DNA from: Dendrolimus kikuchii
Lineage: Eukaryota; Arthropoda; Insecta; Lepidoptera; Lasiocampidae
DNA length: 64,000 nt
NCBI GenBank assembly: GCA_019925095.2
Contig: CM034389.1
Span: 3,122,001 to 3,186,000 of the forward strand
Direction of reading: 5' to 3'
The notes under the pieces are model-generated. The model ran no database searches. It was not told where the DNA came from and saw only the letters and a list, made by a program, of their open reading frames with translations. Made by a program: the position numbers and the translations under genes. The stretch's first letter is position 1. Each line of letters begins with the position of its first letter. This document shows, one piece after another, positions 51,545 through 62,569 of this stretch.

Positions 51545-51956
51545 TCCCATACTCCTCTGAAACGGCTTGACCGATTCTTATGAAATTTTTTATGTATATT
51601 CAGTAAGTCTGAGAATCGGCTACTATCTATTTTTCAAACCCCTAAGTGATAAGGGGTATCCACCACAAAAAAATATTTTTTAATTTTAGGATAAATTTTT
51701 ATTTTTTTAGGATACAGCATTAAAAAATACGTACAACCCTAAATTTTTACTTCTCTACGATCAACTCCTATTTTTTATTTGTTAATTATAAACTTTAATT
51801 TTTTGGCAAGATTTTTAATCTTATTTTGTCATGACTTAGAATAAAAAAAAATATATTACTCTTTTAGATTCGCAATTAGAACCGGTACGTGGCTCTGGGA
51901 TCGGGTTCTACAATTTTATTTTTTAAAGGCAGGACAACATCTGCCGGGTCCGCTAG
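51545..51956 (+). mobile_element. Helitron, head-to-head with the previous one
   Basis: Starts right after the 5' end of the preceding copy with CCCATACTCCTCTGAAACGG and ends GCCGGGTCCGCTAG|T, again with a hairpin (GGCAGGACAACATCTGCC). Its body is the inverse of 47,244-47,769. Confidence 0.75.
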
Positions 51957-52035
51957 TTTTTCTATAATATATTTATAATAGTACATACATCATTGTGAGG
52001 GATACCTTCATATCGATCACAAATTTAGAAATGGA

Positions 52036-52345
52036 CGACTGACCATGGTCGGTCACGGGGTTCTCTTCCAGTGAAGCTGGGTGGCCTCAGCGTCTGCAAA
52101 ATCTCCAGTGTTGCTCAGCCAGCTTTTCTGTCAGCGGCCTACATTACGAGTGATTTAGTATTCTTAATTTTAAAAAAGACCAATTTGCAGTTCGGAATTC
52201 CCTATTTATCCGATGCCAGATGAGTTTGGTTCAAAAAATGATGCGTTTAAATTTCAGTCTGTGAATAATATAGTAATTGCTTCTGCAAGAACTGGTAATG
52301 ATAACAATAGTAAAAATGCAGTAATTCCAGCGCAGTGGAACCACG
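52036..52345 (+). pseudogene. Possible RT-protein remnant related to family E
   Basis: Two overlapping frames encode LPVKLGGLSVCKISSVAQPA, FLSAAYITSDLVFLIL and SKNDAFKFQSVNNIVIASAR. 'GGL.......AQPAFLSA' is the kind of segment found between the RT core and the family E domain in this protein class. No intact frame. Weak assignment. Confidence 0.35.
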
Positions 52346-52346
52346 A

Positions 52347-53240
52347 GTAGGGGTCCGGACGGAGTCGTTTTAACAGCCGCTGGGTTTCCCGCATCGCTAG
52401 GCGATGCGTCGTCGGCGGTATTTCCCACCGCCGCCGCGCCTCGCGGTGAGGAAAGCCCGATGGGGCCACTTCCGTTTCCCGTCGCGCATAGGGCTCCCAT
52501 CATACGCGCCGCACGTAAGAGTGCCGCGTACATGACCGCAGATAGGAAACTCGTGCTCGCCGCGAATTCGGCTGTGTCGCTAACCGTGAGCGTGGCTAGC
52601 GCGATTGTAGATAAGATTATCTAGGTGCCATCGGCGTATGCACGGGCGCTGGCTATCTCGTGGATAGTTTAGATACTGCGCCGTCCCTGACTCGCGCACT
52701 TGATGATGCGGCGTCCGATTTCGCCAGCATAGGCGCTGAGTAGCCAGCACGCACGCCGATGTGCGCGGCTGACGGTCAATGACCCTGCGACTTCGGCATG
52801 CGCGCGGGCCTCACCTGCACCCGCAACCGACGATGCAGTTAGGTTTGGTTGCGTAGGCGCGGGATCAGAGGCTCACTAGGCCATTCTTATCCCGACTGGG
52901 ATGGCCGCCGCTACCGAGACGACGTCGACTCGGCAAGCACGTCGAGTGCTTGGTGCTCAGGCGCGTCGCACGCGCGACGCGACGGCAAACGTTCTCACTG
53001 GTGCGGAGGCCTTCCTCCGCACCTAGGGGGGAAAGGGACGGAAGGCCCATAAAAACTGAACTGAAACCGATCGCGGTTAGCTGGGGTCGCCTAGGGGAGT
53101 GCGATCTGGGGGCCTCGGCCCTGAGGAGCAGGAGCTCATTAGCGAACTCTCAAATGACGGAGACCCTTCACGTTGCCCAATCTTAGGATAACTTGAGGGG
53201 GCCACGGGCCAGCTGTCCGACATCCGAGAGCCGGAAGCTC
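52347..53240. other. GC-rich block with decayed coding appearance
   Basis: About 60% GC by eye, against an AT-rich setting. The plus frame from 52,347 is open for ~90 codons (GPDGVVLTAAGFPASLGD; AARKSAAYMTADRKLVLA; NSAVSLTVSVASAIVDKII) and then breaks, and another plus frame is open at 52,625-52,741 (LVDSLDTAPSLTRALDDAAS). Short tandem-like GC words abound. It could be ORF1 of a GC-rich non-LTR element or a foreign insert; I do not recognise it. Confidence 0.3.
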
Positions 53241-53714
53241 AAAAAAGAAAGTCGCATCAAAATCGGTTTAGCCGTTCTGAAGTTACGTTGCAAAAACACC
53301 GCTGGACATAATTAGACTTATACAAATTGAAACTAGAGTAGTCGGTATACCAATCAATGGCTGGTCCCTATATCATTCATCATCATCCGTACCATTCATT
53401 CACTTGCCCCACCATCGGTTGAATTTTGTCATTACTTGTATCGAGCTTATATCAAACTGTAACAGACAGGAAGTCAAATAAACAATCGGTAAGACACAAA
53501 AACCAGGCCAAAACCCCTCTAATTTGTCACATCACTAAATTCTACATGTTTCCTCAAAAGATTTTGTACCACCAAAATCACGTAATAATAACAAGGATAA
53601 TTTAAATAAATATTATCACCCGACTACGGTAAACTAGATGACGACGACAGACGTAGTCGAGTAAAAATGTGGCCGATGTTACCCGGACCGATCTTTCAAT
53701 CACTAGATGAAATG

Positions 53715-53715
<1 letters not shown>
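53241..53715. other. No recognisable feature
   Basis: Starts with a common Helitron-like phrase (AAAATCGGTTTAGCCGTTCT); otherwise unassigned. Confidence 0.4.

Positions 53716-53751
<36 letters not shown>
53716..53751. repeat. (AT)n microsatellite
   Basis: About 18 AT units. Confidence 0.95.
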
Positions 53752-53757
<6 letters not shown>

Positions 53758-54029
53758 TCAAACCGGCCCTAACTCAGGCATTCGATTGAAAACATTTATC
53801 TGGTGATTAAAATAGAAGTAATGGGACAGGGGAGGAACAGGATAAGGAGGATTCCCATCCCTCTTACTCCGGGAGAGAGCGAGAAGAGAGCCACCGACTG
53901 TCGGAATTGGTATTAATATTTAATTCACAAAGCCAAAACTAGATGACGCTGTACCGTTTCAGAACGTAGTGTAATTTTATTTATCAAAGAACAACAACAA
54001 TCATTACCGAAAACAATAAGTACGATAAC
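53752..54029. other. No recognisable feature
   Basis: A purine-rich stretch at 53,830-53,900 is the only notable composition. Confidence 0.4.
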
Positions 54030-54090
54030 ATTTTTAGAAAATGAAACTGCACAGCACAACAGCTCCTTTCAGTTCCCGCCAAAAACTCTC
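54030..54090 (-). mobile_element. Retroposon M 5' fragment
   Basis: TTTTTAGAAAATGAAACTGCACAGCACAAC...CCCGCCAAAAACTCTC is the inverse of the M 5' end. The 3' part is missing. It directly abuts a LINE copy. Confidence 0.7.
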
Positions 54091-54117
54091 GGATCGACAG
54101 GGCGACGTTATTACAAA

Positions 54118-54809
54118 TAGGGATGCAACATCGCTCATAAAAAACATCGATGTTTTCAAAATTAAAATATCGATGTTAAAAATATCTACGTTTATGAACG
54201 ATATATCGATGTTTTTTATCACCATTTACATAACCTTTCTAACGCTTGTTCCTGTGATGCAAATGAAACAACTTTTTTTTTAACATCGATGTATCGCTCA
54301 AACCACCTTAGTACACCTTTCTTAATTTTTGCTTTCACTAACATCATCCTTTTCCATGCCGCTGTTGCTTCATCTTTGCAATCTTTGCATCTCAATGCTC
54401 TCATCCTACTAAATACTATGTTTATTCTATTTATATGTCTTTTCCCTTACCCATATTCACTACCGTACTTACCGTACCATTCAACAGCGTGGGCACACAC
54501 TAACATCCCTATCACCATTTAAAATAAATGTACATCTAAGAAAAATGGTTATTTCTAATAGAAATGAATAAAATAGATATAATAATCAACTTTTATATTA
54601 TGAATTATTACAGGCAATAAAAAAAATATTAAAAATAGAGCGCAAGATGGCGTGTTACGTCTATGTACCATAAAACATCGTTCAAAAAATATCGTTCTTG
54701 AACAGCGATGTGTCGTCGATGTTTTGGTTCCAACATCGATGTTAAAACATCGATTTTTATGAACGATACATCGATGTTTGGAAACATCGATGTTTTGTTT
54801 GCATCCCTA
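54118..54809. mobile_element. Non-autonomous hAT element with ATCGAT palindromes
   Basis: TAGGGATGCAAC...GTTTGCATCCCTA terminal repeats, flanked by a perfect 8-bp duplication ATTACAAA (54,110-54,117 and 54,810-54,817). Both subterminal regions repeat AACATCGATGTT-type palindromes many times, likely transposase-binding repeats as known for hAT elements. No transposase. 692 bp. Confidence 0.88.
54280..54520 (-). pseudogene. RTE-like coding fragment inside the hAT element
   Basis: On the minus strand: MRALRCKDCKDEATAAWKRM followed by KKGVLRWFERY, reminiscent of the 'GMLRWFGH.ER' region of RTE proteins. It fills the centre between the hAT subterminal repeats. Confidence 0.45.
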
Positions 54810-55500
54810 ATTACAAAACGACTAGTCCGGATCAGCCTGCCCGTTGTCAGGAGGATAGGCTGCCATGCACCGACAGACAGACATAGACGGCGGCGTCTCA
54901 GATGCCGCCAATCACGATATCTCCACGTCCCTACGGTAGACTAGGTGTCTTGCTGGGTAGTATCTTTCGCAGTTTCTTCTCTCCCAGCCATAAAACACTG
55001 CAAAACGGCAGTAAGGTAGTGTAGACCGCCTCGAACCGCCGATCTTGGGCTTCATATCACCCGTCGCCGTCTCAGTTAGTGTATTTTTGCCGCCCTCTGG
55101 TCGATATCATTAGACGCATCCCCCTCTCATGGGAACAGCCGAGGTAAAGCCCTCTAGGGAGCTCCCTCGAGTTATGTGCCTCCGAGCTCGCCTCGAAAAC
55201 CCTGATAAAGTTGTGAGGTCTTCGGACCAACAACAAGCCCAATAAAAAAAGAACAACTTGGTTCCACTAGGGTCCGATACCGAATACATATACTTTCTAG
55301 CATCTGTCAGGTTTGTTTCAGCTTGCTTCAATTGGAAGTTTTGGGACTTTTGTACACCGACTTTTTTAAATATTCTCGCTCTTTCTCGATTGACTCGACA
55401 TTCATGAAATCTGAAGAGTAGTTTAGGCGTTACGGAAATGCAAACATAACTTCCAAAAAGACAGGTTATAGGTTCTTTTTTGGCTTTGCCGTATTCCTTT

Positions 55501-55747
55501 CTCCATGCAGGACCGGAAAAAACACACAGCCTGGTGGTAGGATATTGACCTGTCTGGATGGCTACCACCCCTGGTCTAGGGTGTGTCGCCATAACCACCT
55601 TGTGCTCCGACCTTAGTGGCAAGGTTCCAGTGGCGTTTTAGAGAGCAGCAGCACATTTGTAGCACCTTTGGCGTTGCAAGTGTCCATAGGCGATGGTAAC
55701 CGCTTTTCATCAGATGCGCCGTCTGCTGAACTCGTGCAATAAAAAAT
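55501..55747 (+). mobile_element. SINE-like family A, copy 19 (deleted)
   Basis: Starts CCATGCAGGACCGGA, lacks the GC hairpin region, ends CTCGTGCAATAAAAAA. Confidence 0.75.
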
Positions 55748-55768
55748 AATATAACAAAAGGAAATATA

Positions 55769-55939
55769 CTAGCAGAAGGTGATGTCAGGAGCCTTAAGAA
55801 CAGACGAGCGTGCATGACAAGAGTTATGAATGTCAAAGAAGCAAGTGAGGTGTGTAAGAATAAGCCTAAATGGCGCTCTGTTGTTCGTGCCTACCCCGCA
55901 AGGGAACTGGCGTGAAGTTATGTATGTATGTATGTATGT
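55769..55939 (+). mobile_element. RTE LINE 3' end (family B), copy 13
   Basis: AAAAGGAAATATA at 55,756-55,768 and 55,940-55,952, a perfect 13-bp target-site duplication. Confidence 0.87.
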
Positions 55940-56072
55940 AAAAGGAAATATATGCCCTTTGTATAACAACGCTGACGATTAAAAACATGAATGGATGAGA
56001 TAGTGCTAAGTGTCACGGATTAAAACCCCGCCTTCTTTTATGGGAGTCCCCAACTAATATTTATATTATGTA

Positions 56073-56205
56073 ACTAGAACATGCCCGCGGCTTCGTCCGC
56101 GCTTGACTTATAATTCCCGCGAGATTCCCGGGACATAGCATTTAAAAAAGGATGTAAGCTATGGTTTTAGTAAAAAGGCATCCGAACTACTATAAGCCGC
56201 TCCCA
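56073..56205 (-). mobile_element. Helitron 3' end fragment
   Basis: ACTAGAACATGCCCGCGGCTTCGTCCGCGC, inverse of a CTAG-ended Helitron terminus with a GC hairpin. Confidence 0.5.
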
Positions 56206-56208
56206 GGA

Positions 56209-56453
56209 TTTTTTTTTTATTTTTTTTTATTGCAGGAGATCAGCAGACAGACAAACGGCCCACTTGATGGAAAGCGGTTACCATCGCCTATGGACATTTG
56301 CAACAGCAAAGTTGCTACAAATGCGCTGCTGCTCTCTTAAGGGAAACTGGAACCTGGTCACTAATGCCGGAACACAACTCGAGGTTGTTATGGCGACATA
56401 CTTTAGACCAGGGGTGGTAGCCATCCAGTCGGGCAAATGCCCTACCACCTGGC
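56209..56453 (-). mobile_element. SINE-like family A, copy 20 (short form)
   Basis: Third copy ending exactly at CCACCTGGC; shares AACAGCAAAGTTGC with the copy at 33,785. Confidence 0.78.
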
Positions 56454-56579
56454 GGGCATTTGCTTTCCGCTGAGTGCCCGGAATAAAATATATCACACAT
56501 TTTATCACATAAAATTTGCTATGGATCAGTGAAAAAAATCGCATCGGAATTCGATTTTTTTTTCATTTAAAATCATTCC

Positions 56580-56762
56580 CAGAAAAATTCCCGCGGTATT
56601 CACGGGATAAACAGTAGTGCAGATTTTAAGTCTAAGAATTTGTTTACTATCAACGAAAAAATTGCATCATGTTCGCCAAGGTTTACATAATCTGTTGCAG
56701 TTGTTTTTTTTTTTGTAATAGTTTCAATGTACAGACACGGGATGTTTAGAGTTTTATAATAT
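56580..56762. repeat. Dispersed repeat U, copy 2
   Basis: Matches 9,266-9,500. Confidence 0.55.
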
Positions 56763-56763
56763 T

Positions 56764-57125
56764 ACTAGCTTCTGCCCGCACTTTGTCCGCGTGGAATAGT
56801 TAATAATATTTTTTTAAAAGGTTTTTAAATACAACCTTTGAGATCCTGGATATCATGTAGCAGCAGATTGCTAGCCAAGACAAGTAAAACGAGCCCAAAC
56901 ACGACGGGTCTATCTTGTTTAGTACAGAAGTTCTTATGGCCACCTTCCGACTCCATCATCAGATCAGCTCCATGGTACCATATTATTGCATTGTCACGCG
57001 ATATGCATATGCGTGCAAAATTTCAGCTCAATCGGAAACCGAGAAGTTGGTCAAATTTAACTTGCAAGATTCCACTCGAACTTACATACATACTTACATA
57101 GGTACATCCATTGCAAGTTAAAGAA
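56764..57125 (-). mobile_element. Helitron-like element
   Basis: Inverse 3' end ...GGCAGAAGCTAG|T at the left. At the right TTTAACTTGCAAG (57,057) and CATTGCAAGTTAAAG (57,110) form an inverted pair. Confidence 0.45.
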
Positions 57126-57139
57126 AAGATTTTAATAAA

Positions 57140-57325
57140 AACCCCCCCGATTTTGAAACATTCTTCATTGGTGCTCCGCTCCTATTGGTCTTAGCGTGAT
57201 GATATACAGCCTATAGCCTTCCTCGATAAATGGGCTAACACTGAAAGAATTTCAAATCAGACCTGACAGCGCCTTCAAGCAAACAAACAAACTCTTCAGC
57301 TTTATATCTAATATATATATTATAG
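57140..57325 (-). mobile_element. Helitron, Lep1-like, 3' truncated
   Basis: ATTCTTCATTGGTGCTCCGC ... TCAGCTTTATATCTAATATA, inverse of the 19,136 copy; the GGGCACAGCTAG end is missing. Confidence 0.7.
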
Positions 57326-57408
57326 AAGAAATAAGATAACAATGTCTTCCGTAAATACGATAAGAGGATTACAACAGATAAAATCTTGCTGCGATATGAT
57401 AAAAAATT

Positions 57409-57741
57409 CCATACATACATAACTTCACGCCAGTTCCCTTGCGGGGTAGGCATGAACAACAGAGCGCCATTTAGGCTTATTCTTACACACCTCACTTGCT
57501 TCTTTGACATTCATAACTCTTGTCATGCACGCTCGTCTGTTCTTAAGGCTCCTAACATCACCTTCTGCTAGTACACGATCAATTTGATCATGGAAAGTGT
57601 GTCGTGGCCTTCCACGACTTCTGCATCCATCCACTTTTGCATTGTATATCTGTTTATTCATTCTTTCATCATGCATTCTTTCTACATGTCCGAACCACCG
57701 GAGCATTCCTTTCCTTACCTTCACCCCGACACTCTCTTTCA
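57409..57741 (-). mobile_element. RTE LINE 3' end (family B), copy 14
   Basis: GATAAAAAATT at 57,398-57,408 and 57,742-57,752. Open frame from GVKVRKGMLRWFGHVER-equivalent to ARELA; one of the best preserved copies. Confidence 0.87.
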
Positions 57742-57884
57742 GATAAAAAATTAGTACACATAAAACTTAACCTCGATTATATTATGAATTTACGCCTAAT
57801 TAGGAAAGCTCTTCTATCGTCACAGCTTCCAACTATTAATGTACCTTTTTTATAATGCTGAGGGAATGCATTAGCATAGACTCT

Positions 57885-57977
57885 CGGGTCCAGAGGGAGG
57901 TCACCGAGGGGTATGTGAGACTCCTGACGGCCGGCGCTACACAGAAGCTTCTTATGATAGAGGAAGCTGTAAGCACT
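57885..57977 (-). mobile_element. Retroposon Q fragment
   Basis: GGTCACCGAGGGGTATGTGAGACTCC...GGCCGGCG matches the centre of the element at 16,951-17,293. Confidence 0.6.
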
Positions 57978-58088
57978 GAGCAGCAGCGCATATGTAGCAC
58001 CTTTGGTGTTGCAAATTTCCATAGGCGATGGTAACCGCTTTCTATCAAGTGGGCCGTAGGCCTGTCTGCTGAAATCCTGCAATAAAAA
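57978..58088 (+). mobile_element. SINE-like family A, copy 21 (3' third)
   Basis: GAGCAGCAGCGCATATGTAG to the A-tail. Joined to the Q fragment. Confidence 0.72.
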
Positions 58089-58179
58089 ACATATACCCAA
58101 ATTAAGCAAGTTATTCTTGTGTTATGGGGGATTACAAGGGAGTTCTCTGGGGCCAATTCCAGACACCCAGACAGTAGTA

Positions 58180-58278
58180 AATCGGAGAATTTTTTTTTCC
58201 GAAATTTACTATACCAAGAATGGAACCCGAAGTACCTTACTGTAACGCAAAGGCTTAGCCCGCTCAACCATATAGGCC
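58180..58278 (-). mobile_element. tRNA-derived SINE, copy 2
   Basis: Inverse carries TGGTTGAGCGGGC (A-box) and GGGTTCCATTCTTGG (weak B-box), then AAATTTCGGAAAAAA as in 15,380-15,538. Confidence 0.65.
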
Positions 58279-58290
58279 GTCATTGTTCCA

Positions 58291-58689
58291 CAATAGGAAT
58301 GTTAAAACGTTCGTACTGAACATGACAAAAAGATTATTTACTTTAAAAGGGTGTGTAAGGCTACTAAGCTTTAAAAGTCATATAAGCGTCGTCGCGGTAG
58401 TGATTTGGCAGATAACACATGAGCTGGCTTAACAATATGGAGCGTACTTTTATCATATAAATGCCACTATTAAGGACTATTCACATCCAAATCTAAAAAA
58501 AAACATGTCGGTGAAAAGTATTATTTTTAAATAGATATTTATTTCGTTATTCTTGAAGTGAAACTCGATGAAACGTAAAAGTGACACTAATATAGACAAA
58601 CACATAAATCTATATGACTAAGCCTGCAAGAGAATGAGATAGTATATATTATGTTTTAGTACATTATGGTACTAGTGTGTAACATTGGT
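58291..58689. other. No recognisable feature
   Basis: Nothing recognised. Confidence 0.45.
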
Positions 58690-59152
58690 GATTACCGCCG
58701 AGGCGCCATTGAGACTCGAGCCGTAGGCGAGGGTCTTAAGAGAGCCGAGGACGGTAATCATCAATACACACGTGTATCATACGACGTTTTTCAACACACT
58801 TGTGAATAAAATAACAACAAAAACTCATTTTATTTAGTAGATAAAAAAAAGTTATATATGAGTGAAAGTTTTATTTATTAAACACGTACGAGTTAAAATT
58901 ATCTATTTAAATAAGAAGTTGCATGAAATGAGCAAGCAATAGGAACATTAATTTATTTATTCTATAGAACACGATCTTTTTTTTTTTAATAAAAACTTTT
59001 TTAAGAACAAAGCAACTCAACCAATAAAATTAAAAAAAAAACTATAACTCACTAGGGAGTTATAATGTTTTTTACTCACAGTTTGATAATGGTTGTCATT
59101 CTGTGCCTAATTGCGGTGACCATAGAGCCACTTTATGAGCAAGTGTGTTGAA
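58690..59152. repeat. Repeat S, copy 2 (463 bp)
   Basis: Almost identical to 37,775-38,236. Here the left hairpin is perfect at its base (TGATTACCG/CGGTAATCA). Confidence 0.75.
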
Positions 59153-59361
59153 TAATATATTATAACGATATAATATATGAAATGTGATATCATGAAATTT
59201 AGAATCCTGCTTACCCCTTGTCACACTATCTCACTTCTACTGGGTGTGAATTGCACACACACACAATTTTTTTTAAATAATTATTGTTGTTTTATTCGCC
59301 ATAGTGGAAGACAAAGGAACGTTGTCCATACAGCCTTGTCTGATCTATTAAGTCTTCAATA

Positions 59362-59588
59362 TACTTGACCGATGCCAATCAACAGAGTTTTTGTGATAGA
59401 TCGAAGGGCCACATTTGACCACATAGTTCACATTTCTTACATAAAACATAATTATTACTCAAAAAATATCAATAAGGAGATTACCAGTTGTAAGAACAAC
59501 TATTGTACATTTTAAAGCAATATTAAGCATTTTTTTTTTAAACTTACACGACACAAAACTACCCTTTAGTTCTCATTAAAAACTTTTT
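59362..59588 (-). mobile_element. Retroposon M, old diverged copy
   Basis: 'cagagtttttgtgatagatcgaagggccacatttgac' to 'ctttagttctcattaaaaac' follows the M order, with an extra ~25 bp near the centre. Confidence 0.6.
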
Positions 59589-59965
59589 TTAAATAAATTA
59601 TCAAAAAATAAAAAAGGTAAAATATTTTTTTAATATGTTTTACAAATATTAAATAGAACAGAAGAACAAAAGCCTAAAGATATATATCCTGTACAATGAT
59701 TGAGCTGGTGTGATAATCTAACCCTGCGTGTACAATGGGATTCCTGCCTCTTCCCAACTCTTATAGTTACGTATATAACTCTTACACAACTAATTAGTCT
59801 CCCAACAGCGCTACAACAATATATGCATCAGACTAAATTTGAAATAAGAATACTCGTTAGTCGCTGCGCCCGCTCGCTTTTATATGCAATGACAATACGA
59901 GCCGAGTAGTTATCAAAACTACCCGCAAATATTATATTGTAATCACAATTCCAACTCCTAATGAT
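59589..59965. other. No recognisable feature
   Basis: Nothing recognised. A 69-codon frame at 59,700 has no motif. Confidence 0.4.
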
Positions 59966-60100
59966 TTCACGTGATTCAAACGCTGTCCTGTCCTCGGGGC
60001 AATACATCGGGGAATCGCAATGGGAAATTACCAGCGTTTTGGGCATGTTCCCAACCGAAAACGATTTGGGACCTATATATACTAGTTCTAATTTTTTATA
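59966..60100 (+). pseudogene. Family E fragment, copy 7 (degenerate)
   Basis: SRDSNAVLSSGQYIGESQWE followed by VLGMFPTENDLGPIY tracks the family E ending (SRDQ.AG.Y.GQRIS...LLGTFPTD.DLG). Confidence 0.5.
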
Positions 60101-60298
60101 AGGAAGTTGTACATAATTTATATTATTATGAAAATAATGCCTGTTCAGTATATTAATCCAACATTTTTTTTAAATATTAGTTTATTTATACACATACATT
60201 TCATAAACTAATTTATAAATAATTAAAGCGCCTAATTATATTATGACTTTATACCTAATTATTTCATTATACAAGAGTTAAGGTACAAACGATTTTAT

Positions 60299-60779
60299 TG
60301 TTACGAGTGCGGGACTCGAATTAAAATGCCGTTGGTATTACTGTAGAATTTATTAGAATTATACAAACACGTATAACAAAGGTATAAATATAACTGGACA
60401 CAACCAGTACAAACTGCACGATTCAATAACACGCGCAAAATCCGTCACTATACAGCTTATCGAATGTACATACATCTTGCTTGTATCGTAATCGTCGCTT
60501 GACTGCCTCACCCCTCCGTTCGGGCATTGTTTTTATACTCAACTATACAAATACAATATGCCATACCTGCCAAGCGCAGACGGAGCGCAGAGAGGGATAT
60601 TGCATCCCAGAAAACGTAATCCGCACACCTGCTTAATTATTCCTGCGAACGGCCATATACTAGTACAATACACAATAGGCTGTTTTTTCTAAGTAAACAG
60701 AAGAAGTCCAAATGCGAGAAGGTAATAAACTGTGCTTTATGGCAGGCAGGTGTGCATTCACTTTTGTCGGCATGTAACA
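60299..60779 (+). mobile_element. Solo LTR (family L), complete
   Basis: TGTTACGAGTGCGGGACTCG ... GGCATGTAACA, 481 bp, with TTAT on both sides (60,295-60,298 and 60,780-60,783). Confidence 0.83.
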
Positions 60780-60833
60780 TTATCTTAATTTTTGTAGCGA
60801 TTTTCTTACTTATCTACTACTCTACTATCTACT

Positions 60834-61150
60834 ATTATCCGTGCAGGATCGGAGAAAGAATACAATTTCCTGCGGCCGGGCGGCCTGTCGTAAGAGGCGA
60901 CTTAACAACCCACAGCCAGGTGGTAGGGCGTTTGCCCGACTGGATGGCTACCACCCCTGGTCTAAAGTATGTCGCCATAACAACCTTGATTTGTGTGCCG
61001 GCATTAGTGACCAGGTTCCAGTTTCCCTTAAGAGAGCAGCAGCGCATTTGTAGCATCTTTGGTGTTGAAAATTTCCATAGGCGATGGTAACCGCTTTCCA
61101 TCAAGCGGGCCGTCTGCCTGTCTGCTAATCTCCTGCAGTAAAAAATTTAA
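60834..61150 (+). mobile_element. SINE-like family A, copy 22 (full length)
   Basis: Close to consensus, with an A-rich tail. Confidence 0.8.
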
Positions 61151-61175
61151 AAAAAAAATAGGAAAAATTAAAAAA

Positions 61176-61327
61176 CATACATACATACATACATAACTTC
61201 ACGCCAGTTCCCTTGCGGGGTAGGCACGAACCACAGAGCGCCATTTAGGCCCATTCTTACACACCTCACTTGCTTCTTTGACATTCATAACTCTTGTCAT
61301 GCACACTCGTCTGTTCTTAAGGCTCCT
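61176..61327 (-). mobile_element. RTE LINE 3' end (family B), copy 15
   Basis: GAAAAATTAAAAAA at 61,162-61,175 and 61,328-61,341, a 14-bp target-site duplication, inserted in the A-rich tail region of the SINE before it. Confidence 0.85.
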
Positions 61328-61623
61328 GAAAAATTAAAAAAGTTGTATGATAATTCCTTAATAATCCTTCAGAAGCTTATAACATGGTAATAAGTACACA
61401 AAGCCTTCTAACGGTGGCGTCGAGTGACATAACCATAAAATAGGACGTGCCACTATCTGAAGCGATTACCAAAAAAGGCCGAGCTCGTATTCCAGCTTAA
61501 TGTAAACACAGCCGTAAATAGTTTAGTAAGGACTCTTTACTTTCGATAAGAAAAACGAATGCATTTAATGATTTTATTATCTTACGGTTCTGCAGAACAT
61601 TAGTCTGTCTCCAGGAAATGTTT

Positions 61624-61870
61624 ATCGGTGCAGGAACGGTGGAAGAATACAAATTCTTGATGCCGGTCGGCTCGTCGTAAGAGGCAACGAAAAACCCACA
61701 CGCTTCGCTCATGTACGCATTGGTTCTGTAGAACGTTTCTCTTGTGCACCGTAGGCATTTGAAGCAATGAGCTGAGGTTTTTCAATAGCGCTACGATATG
61801 GGGTTTTTCAAAAATTGCTTGTCAAAAATGATGTGGGCCATCAGCCTGTCTGCTGTATTTTGCAATAAAA
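61624..61870 (+). mobile_element. SINE-like family A, copy 23 (very diverged)
   Basis: TCGGTGCAGGAACGGTGGAAGAATACAAAT...GTCGTAAGAGGCAACGA and GGGCCATCAGCCTGTCTGCTG...GCAATAAAA are recognisable; the middle is not. Confidence 0.65.
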
Positions 61871-62129
61871 CACCTGTAAGGGTCTGTGATTTGATTTGAA
61901 CCTCTTTGTTCAATTGAAAGTTTGACATATTGTAAAATGCGCTTGTAAATAGTTAGATTCGACTCACAGATAGCTCGTTGTAGATTTTGATTTTGAAGAG
62001 AGTGAAATGCAGTATCGTACGGACGGTGGCACCACTCGTAGACGTGTTGAATTGTCAATTTCATTGACACTCACGAATTTACAGTGACGTTTTAGGCGAG
62101 CATTTTCGAATCGCGGGAATTTAAATAAA

Positions 62130-62520
62130 ATTTAATTTAAACCTCCCAAACTCAAAACAAGTTTGTGTTGCCTTCCCTTCATGCCCCAAAAGCTCGGTTG
62201 CTCGAAATCTGAACCTTCTATAAGTCGAAATAATCAGTGAGTTCCTATAAGCAAATTCAGTAGTTATTTTCCTTCTAGAACTCGGAAAAGAAATTGGACC
62301 TCTGCATCTCGAACATAGCAATAATTGAAAAATGATTTTTACCTGTATAATTAGCAGGATTCTTATTTATTGCACCTCTCTAACTCAAAATCAGAATAAA
62401 TCTTAACCTCTACGAGTCGAGTCATCTACAAGTCGAAGAGTTCGCTAAGTCAAAAACTCTATAATCCCAATTTTTTGGCGTCTCCCTTCAAATATGTCAA
62501 GTGGCAACGAGTATATATAA
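62130..62520 (-). repeat. Repeat Z, copy 2, with internal repetition
   Basis: CTTCTATAAGTCGAAATAATCAGTGAGTTCC (inverse of 38,258-38,290) and, at 62,400-62,460, CTCTACGAGTCGAGTC and CTACAAGTCGAAGAGTTC. Confidence 0.45.
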
Positions 62521-62569
62521 GCCAGCGTGTGTTCACTGATCGCAGACTTCGTAGACCTTGTGTGTTTCA

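Larger units (their letters stand above)
54091..55249 (+). mobile_element. Second copy of the Jockey-like LINE, split by a hAT element
   Basis: GACAGGGCGACGTTATTACAAA continues after the hAT insertion as ACAAAACGACTAGTCCGGAT, matching 21,772-21,812 of the younger copy. It then follows the 3' UTR to the CGGACCAACAAC end and A-run at 55,241. Frames are broken; this copy is older. Confidence 0.83.
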
